From positions 1-9,622 of the forward strand of contig JAAHHL010000180.1 of NCBI GenBank assembly GCA_010672185.1: 9,622 nt of DNA, read 5' to 3'. A program made the translations under genes and the position numbers. Source of the DNA: Caldora sp. SIO3E6 (lineage in GTDB: Bacteria; Cyanobacteriota; Cyanobacteriia; Cyanobacteriales; Coleofasciculaceae). A model generated the notes under the pieces. The model had not been told where the DNA came from. It searched no databases and was given only the letters and a program-made list of their open reading frames with translations. Positions 6,204-9,622 of this stretch are shown piece after piece. The number at the start of each line of letters is the position of its first letter. The stretch's first letter is position 1.

Positions 6204-9203
6204 ATGAGTAGTTTACGAAAAAGGATCACCCCGATACTTAGTCAGGTTCCTTTACGCCAGGTGTTGGTTATACCCTTCGTGTTACAAATTTTTGCGGTGG
6301 TGGGACTGGTGGGTTATTTATCCTATCGCAGTGGTCAACAGGCAGTCACAGATTTAGCTAATCAGTTGATGGAGGAGACTAGCGATCGCGTTAAAGATAA
6401 TCTAGGGTCATATTTTGCCCTGATTGCATCTGTTAACCATAATAATGGGACAATTTTACAAAAAAATCTTATAGATATTTACGATCTACCAAAAATCCAA
6501 AACTACTTTGTTGAGCAAAATAAAATTTTTCCAACACTCAGTACTGTGGCCTTGGCAAATGAAGAAGGAGATTTTCTTTCAGTCGAACAACAACGCCCTG
6601 ATACTCTCGTAATTCGCAAACTTGATGCCTCTCAAGATCCTGGTTTTTATCGATATTTTGCTAATGAAAATGGAGAAAATTTAGAGCTTCAGGAGATCCG
6701 AAACGATTATGATCCTCACAACGATCCCCCAGGGAATCCCTGGTATAAGGCAACTCGTAAGGCGCGGCAGGGAAACTGGTCTTTGGTTGTCAGTTTGTCA
6801 AAGGGAAAAAATCAGCCGGAAATCCATATTGCTCATATGTTACCGCTCTATGATGCTCAGGAGCAATTCCAGGGAGTCAGTGTTGTGACGAGCGCTTTGA
6901 TTGAAACGGGACAATTTCTGGCTAGCTTGAATGTCGGAACTAAGGGACAAGTTTTTTTGATTGAACCCAATGGACTGCTGATTGCTACTTCAACAGAAGA
7001 AGTTCCCTTTGAACCGCAACCTCGCAATGAGTTGGCGGAAAATGTGGATGTTCAGCACCGACGCTTATCCGCAACTCAAAGCCAAAATGAGATTACCCGT
7101 GCCACAACTGAGTATCTGCTCAACACTAAGCATTTATTGACTAACACTACCCAATCTCAAGCTTTTGAGTTTCGGTTCAAGTCAGAACGCTATTTAGCTC
7201 AAGTTATGCCACTCCAAGGGAAACTGAACTGGCGGATAGTGACGGTTGTGCCAGAATCAGATTTTATGGCAGAAATTTCTGCTAATACCAGAATCACCAT
7301 CTTCCTTTGCCTTGTAGCTTTGCTTGTAGCAATTATTCTGGGAGTTTTGACAGCACGTTGGATTACGCAGCCAATTTTGAAGTTGAACCAAGCGGCAAAA
7401 AGTTTGCGTGAGGGTCAATGGGAGCAGGAGGCGGAAGTAGATAGTTCTCGCCAAGATGAACTTGGAGAACTCGCTCAATCTTTTAGTACCATGGCAACCC
7501 AACTACAAGCTGCATTTAAAACTCTAGAACAACGAGTAGCAGAGAGAACTTTTGAACTCACTGAGTCCAATCGACAATTGGCAGTAGCGAAAGAAAAAGC
7601 CGAGGTGGCGAACCAAGCTAAAAGCGCTTTTATTGCTAACATGAGTCATGAATTACGCACTCCCCTGAATGCGATTTTGGGATTTTCCCAGTTATTAACT
7701 AGTTCTCCGGAACTAACCTCCGAGCACCGAGATAGTATTCGCATTATTAACCAAAACGGTGAACATCTGTTGAGTCTGATCAACAATGTTTTAGACCTCT
7801 CCAAAATTGAAGCGGGAAAAACAACCCTAAATCCCCAAAATTTCGACCTCTGGAATTTGCTGGATCAAACTGTAGATATGTTTCGGTTGCGAGCTGAAAA
7901 TCAGGGTTTACAATTACGATTGGAGCGAGAGCCAAATGTCCCTCATTGTCTTTATACAGACTTTCTGAAATTACGTCAAGTTTTAATTAACTTGCTCAAC
8001 AATGCCCTCAAATTCACCACAGAAGGTAGTGTTACTTTACGAGTCACAACGAAATTGTCAATAGTCAATGGTCAATGGTCATTTGTCAATGGTCATTTGT
8101 CATTTGTCAATGGTCATTCGTCATTTGTCAATAGTCATTTGTCATTAGCCAATAATCATGTGTCCTCTGTCAATAATCAAGTAAAAGACCAACAAGCAAC
8201 AACAAAGGACAAAAGACCAACAAGCAATAACAAAGGACAAATGACAAAGGACAAAAGACAAATGACCATTCAATTTGAAGTGGAAGATACCGGTTCCGGT
8301 ATTGCCACAGAAGATCTAGATCAACTATTCCAAGCTTTCAGCCAAACCCAAACCGGGAAAGATACCCAGGAAGGAACAGGGTTAGGCTTAGCGATTAGTC
8401 GTCAATTTGTGCAGTTGATGGGAGGTGAAATTAAGGTTAAAAGTCAAGTGGGTGTAGGCAGTAGCTTTATTTTTGATATTCAAGCTCTCTTAGGAGATAT
8501 TACAAAGATAGCTCCGAACCAACCCACTTGTAAAATCATTGCTCTAGCTCCGAACCAACCCTATTACAAAATTCTAGTAGTGGATGACAAAGCCACCAAT
8601 CGCCAATTGTTAATTAAACTCCTTAATCCTCTAGGTTTTTTGCTGCGGGAAGCAACCAATGGCGAAAAAGCGATCGCTATTTGGCAAGAGTGGGAACCGG
8701 ATCTGATTTTTATGGATATGCAGATGCCGGTGATGGATGGTTATCAGGCAACAAGGCAGATTAAAAGGGGTACTCAAGCTCACAGTACAGTGGTTATTGC
8801 TTTAACGGCCAGTGTGTTGGAAGAGGAAAAAAGCATTGTGCTCTCAGCCGGTTGTGATGACTTTGTGGGGAAACCCTTTAGAGGGTCGGTGATCTTCGAT
8901 ATGCTAACGAAGCATTTGGGTGTTCAATATATTTGTGAAGCAACCCATGAAACTTTGGTAAAAGCACCTAGTTATGACCTCAAGGCTACAGAACTCAAGC
9001 TTATGCCAACGGATTGGTTGACTCAGCTTTATCAGGCTAGCACTGCTCTCAATGAAGAACTAATCTTGAGTTTGCTGCAACCAATCCGTGAGCGTTACCC
9101 ACCTTTAGCTACAGCTTTAACTGATTTAGTGCATCAATATCGCTTTGATAAAATTAAGAAGTTGATTGAGGAGTGTAATGGGGAATTGAGAATTGAGAAT
9201 TGA
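6204..9203 (+). CDS. Hybrid sensor histidine kinase 2 (Cache-like sensor, HAMP, HisKA, HATPase_c, receiver)
   Basis: A 999-residue paralogue of kinase 1 with the same domain order: TM1 (19-40), Cache-like sensor (41-360) with NPWYKATRKA and GNWS, TM2 (364-386), HAMP, HisKA with NMSHELRTPLN (H482), HATPase_c with N-box N600, G1 DTGSG (695-699) and G2 GTGLGL (724-729), then a receiver from YKILVVDDK (788) with D838, T868 and K890, and the same C-terminal tail. The sensor is largely unlike that of kinase 1, which suggests a different ligand. The pre-HisKA coiled coil is longer by exactly one heptad (TESNRQL region). Residues 618-688 are encoded by a heptamer array of 30 units. The ATG at 6204 has the same distance to TM1 as the chosen kinase 1 start. 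HIP1 octamers lie at 6382-6389 and 8670-8677. The last residues, ELRIEN, and the stop are encoded by a repeat array. The ligand and downstream partner are unknown. Confidence 0.94.
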   Translation: MSSLRKRITPILSQVPLRQVLVIPFVLQIFAVVGLVGYLSYRSGQQAVTDLANQLMEETSDRVKDNLGSYFALIASVNHNNGTILQKNLIDIYDLPKIQNYFVEQNKIFPTLSTVALANEEGDFLSVEQQRPDTLVIRKLDASQDPGFYRYFANENGENLELQEIRNDYDPHNDPPGNPWYKATRKARQGNWSLVVSLSKGKNQPEIHIAHMLPLYDAQEQFQGVSVVTSALIETGQFLASLNVGTKGQVFLIEPNGLLIATSTEEVPFEPQPRNELAENVDVQHRRLSATQSQNEITRATTEYLLNTKHLLTNTTQSQAFEFRFKSERYLAQVMPLQGKLNWRIVTVVPESDFMAEISANTRITIFLCLVALLVAIILGVLTARWITQPILKLNQAAKSLREGQWEQEAEVDSSRQDELGELAQSFSTMATQLQAAFKTLEQRVAERTFELTESNRQLAVAKEKAEVANQAKSAFIANMSHELRTPLNAILGFSQLLTSSPELTSEHRDSIRIINQNGEHLLSLINNVLDLSKIEAGKTTLNPQNFDLWNLLDQTVDMFRLRAENQGLQLRLEREPNVPHCLYTDFLKLRQVLINLLNNALKFTTEGSVTLRVTTKLSIVNGQWSFVNGHLSFVNGHSSFVNSHLSLANNHVSSVNNQVKDQQATTKDKRPTSNNKGQMTKDKRQMTIQFEVEDTGSGIATEDLDQLFQAFSQTQTGKDTQEGTGLGLAISRQFVQLMGGEIKVKSQVGVGSSFIFDIQALLGDITKIAPNQPTCKIIALAPNQPYYKILVVDDKATNRQLLIKLLNPLGFLLREATNGEKAIAIWQEWEPDLIFMDMQMPVMDGYQATRQIKRGTQAHSTVVIALTASVLEEEKSIVLSAGCDDFVGKPFRGSVIFDMLTKHLGVQYICEATHETLVKAPSYDLKATELKLMPTDWLTQLYQASTALNEELILSLLQPIRERYPPLATALTDLVHQYRFDKIKKLIEECNGELRIEN
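8057..8266. repeat. In-frame heptamer pair inside kinase 2: 17 left units, 1 linker, 12 right units
   Basis: Thirty consecutive 7-bp units (210 bp, 70 codons) lie at the same place as the kinase 1 insert. The left arm (8057-8175) has GTCATTT/GTCAATG/GTCAATA-type units with two decayed ones (GCCAATA, ATCATGT). The linker is ATCAAGT (8176-8182). The right arm (8183-8266) has AAATGAC, AAAGGAC, AAAAGAC and CAACAAG types. The core GTCCTCT-GTCAATA-linker-AAAAGAC is shared with kinase 1, so the insert predates the duplication or was shared by gene conversion. Confidence 0.95.
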
Positions 9204-9320
9204 GAATGGGGAATGGGGAATTGGGAATGGGGAATTGGGAATTGGGAATGGGGAATTGGGAATTGGGAATTGGGAATTGAGAATTGAGAATGGGGAATTG
9301 GGAATTGAGAATTGAGAATG
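9181..9320. repeat. Heptamer array GGGAATT/GAGAATT/GGGAATG/GAGAATG x20
   Basis: Exactly twenty units (140 bp) with no interruption. The kinase 2 stop codon (9201-9203) falls between the third and fourth units. The first four units match those after kinase 1; the other sixteen are expansion specific to this copy. Confidence 0.96.
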
Positions 9321-9333
9321 GGTAAGAGTTTAA

Positions 9334-9472
9334 CTAGTGCAGCGAGTGTGGAAATAACTGAGCAACTAAAATCTCCTTGTCTCCCTTGTCTCCCTTGTCT
9401 CCCTTGTCTCCCTTGTCTCCCTTGTCTCTTTTGAGGTGCTCAAGAACAAGAACTTCTGCCTAGCTGCACTAG
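9334..9472. repeat. 139-bp element bounded by a perfect 10-bp inverted repeat
   Basis: CTAGTGCAGC (9334-9343) and GCTGCACTAG (9463-9472) are exact reverse complements. Nested inside them, TGAGCA (9359-9364) and TGCTCA (9437-9442) also pair. The interior is mainly the 9-bp array at 9372-9425. There is no reading frame of note and no obvious target-site duplication. It could be a MITE-like element or a hairpin-forming region. Confidence 0.7.
9372..9425. repeat. 9-bp tandem array CTCCCTTGT x6
   Basis: One degenerate unit (TCTCCTTGT) is followed by five perfect CTCCCTTGT units. It is the only array in the window with a 9-bp period, and it is strongly pyrimidine-rich on the plus strand. Confidence 0.95.
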
Positions 9473-9524
9473 GGCATCACGGCGGAAATAATCCACCATT
9501 CAAAAAGGAAAAAAGGCTTTCTTA

Positions 9525-9622
9525 CCTCCTGCCTCCTGCCTCCTGCCTCCTGCCTCCTGCCTCCTGCCTCCTGCCTCCTGCCTCCTGCCTCCTGCCTCCT
9601 GCCTCCTGCCTCCTGCCTCCTG
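9525..9622. repeat. Heptamer array CCTCCTG x14, running off the window
   Basis: Fourteen identical CCTCCTG units (98 bp) reach the last base of the window, so the true length is unknown. No facing partner is visible inside the window. The preceding 9473-9524 has no recognisable gene or site. Confidence 0.97.

Larger units (their letters stand above)
2428..9208 (+). repeat. Tandem segmental duplication: permease 3' end plus kinase, two copies
   Basis: Copy A runs from 2428 (inside the permease) through kinase 1 to its trailing heptamers near 5758. Copy B runs from 5799 (permease remnant) through kinase 2 to the equivalent heptamers near 9208. Gene order, the position of heptamer arrays between permease and kinase, the array inside the ATPase domain and the array at the kinase stop all match. 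About 40 bp (5759-5798) between the copies has no match in copy A that I can see. Sequence similarity is high at both ends of the unit and low in the sensor-encoding part. Confidence 0.85.

Overview
The window looks like a chromosomal accessory region of a filamentous, large-genome cyanobacterium. This is an inference from six exact GCGATCGC (HIP1) octamers, AT-rich intergenic DNA packed with tandem heptanucleotide arrays (the STRR class described in cyanobacteria), a GgtC/AglF-like sugar permease and very large Cache-type hybrid histidine kinases. No species can be named from the sequence alone.

Layout. A minus-strand M42 aminopeptidase gene enters from the left edge (1-763, 3' end missing). 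An 845-bp divergent intergenic region follows (764-1608). It holds two facing heptamer arrays with nested inverted repeats between them, a minus-strand terminator-like hairpin, a cluster of stem-loops and a 21-bp repeat array phased at two helical turns. A sugar-type ABC permease (1609-2586) is followed on the same strand by hybrid sensor kinase 1 (2786-5746). A 155-bp broken copy of the permease 3' end comes next (5799-5953), then hybrid sensor kinase 2 (6204-9203). The right flank (9204-9622) has no gene and holds three more tandem arrays, one of them inside a 10-bp inverted repeat.

History. The permease scar in front of kinase 2 shows that a block of about 3.4 kb (permease 3' end plus kinase) was duplicated in tandem. 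The two kinases now have very different extracytoplasmic sensors but nearly identical receiver and C-terminal regions (130 of 138 residues over the last 138, counted by eye). They probably read different signals and pass them through interchangeable phosphotransfer modules. No DNA-binding response regulator, Hpt protein or partner ABC subunit is in the window, so the pathway is incomplete here.

Most notable. Heptamer arrays cover about 1.08 kb (11%) by my count. Several are facing pairs whose units are near reverse complements across a short spacer. One such pair lies in frame inside the ATPase domain of both kinases, 27 units in kinase 1 and 30 in kinase 2. Each arm differs between the paralogues by a multiple of three units (21 bp), so the frame is kept. 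Arrays also abut two start codons and encode the last residues and stop codon of both kinases.
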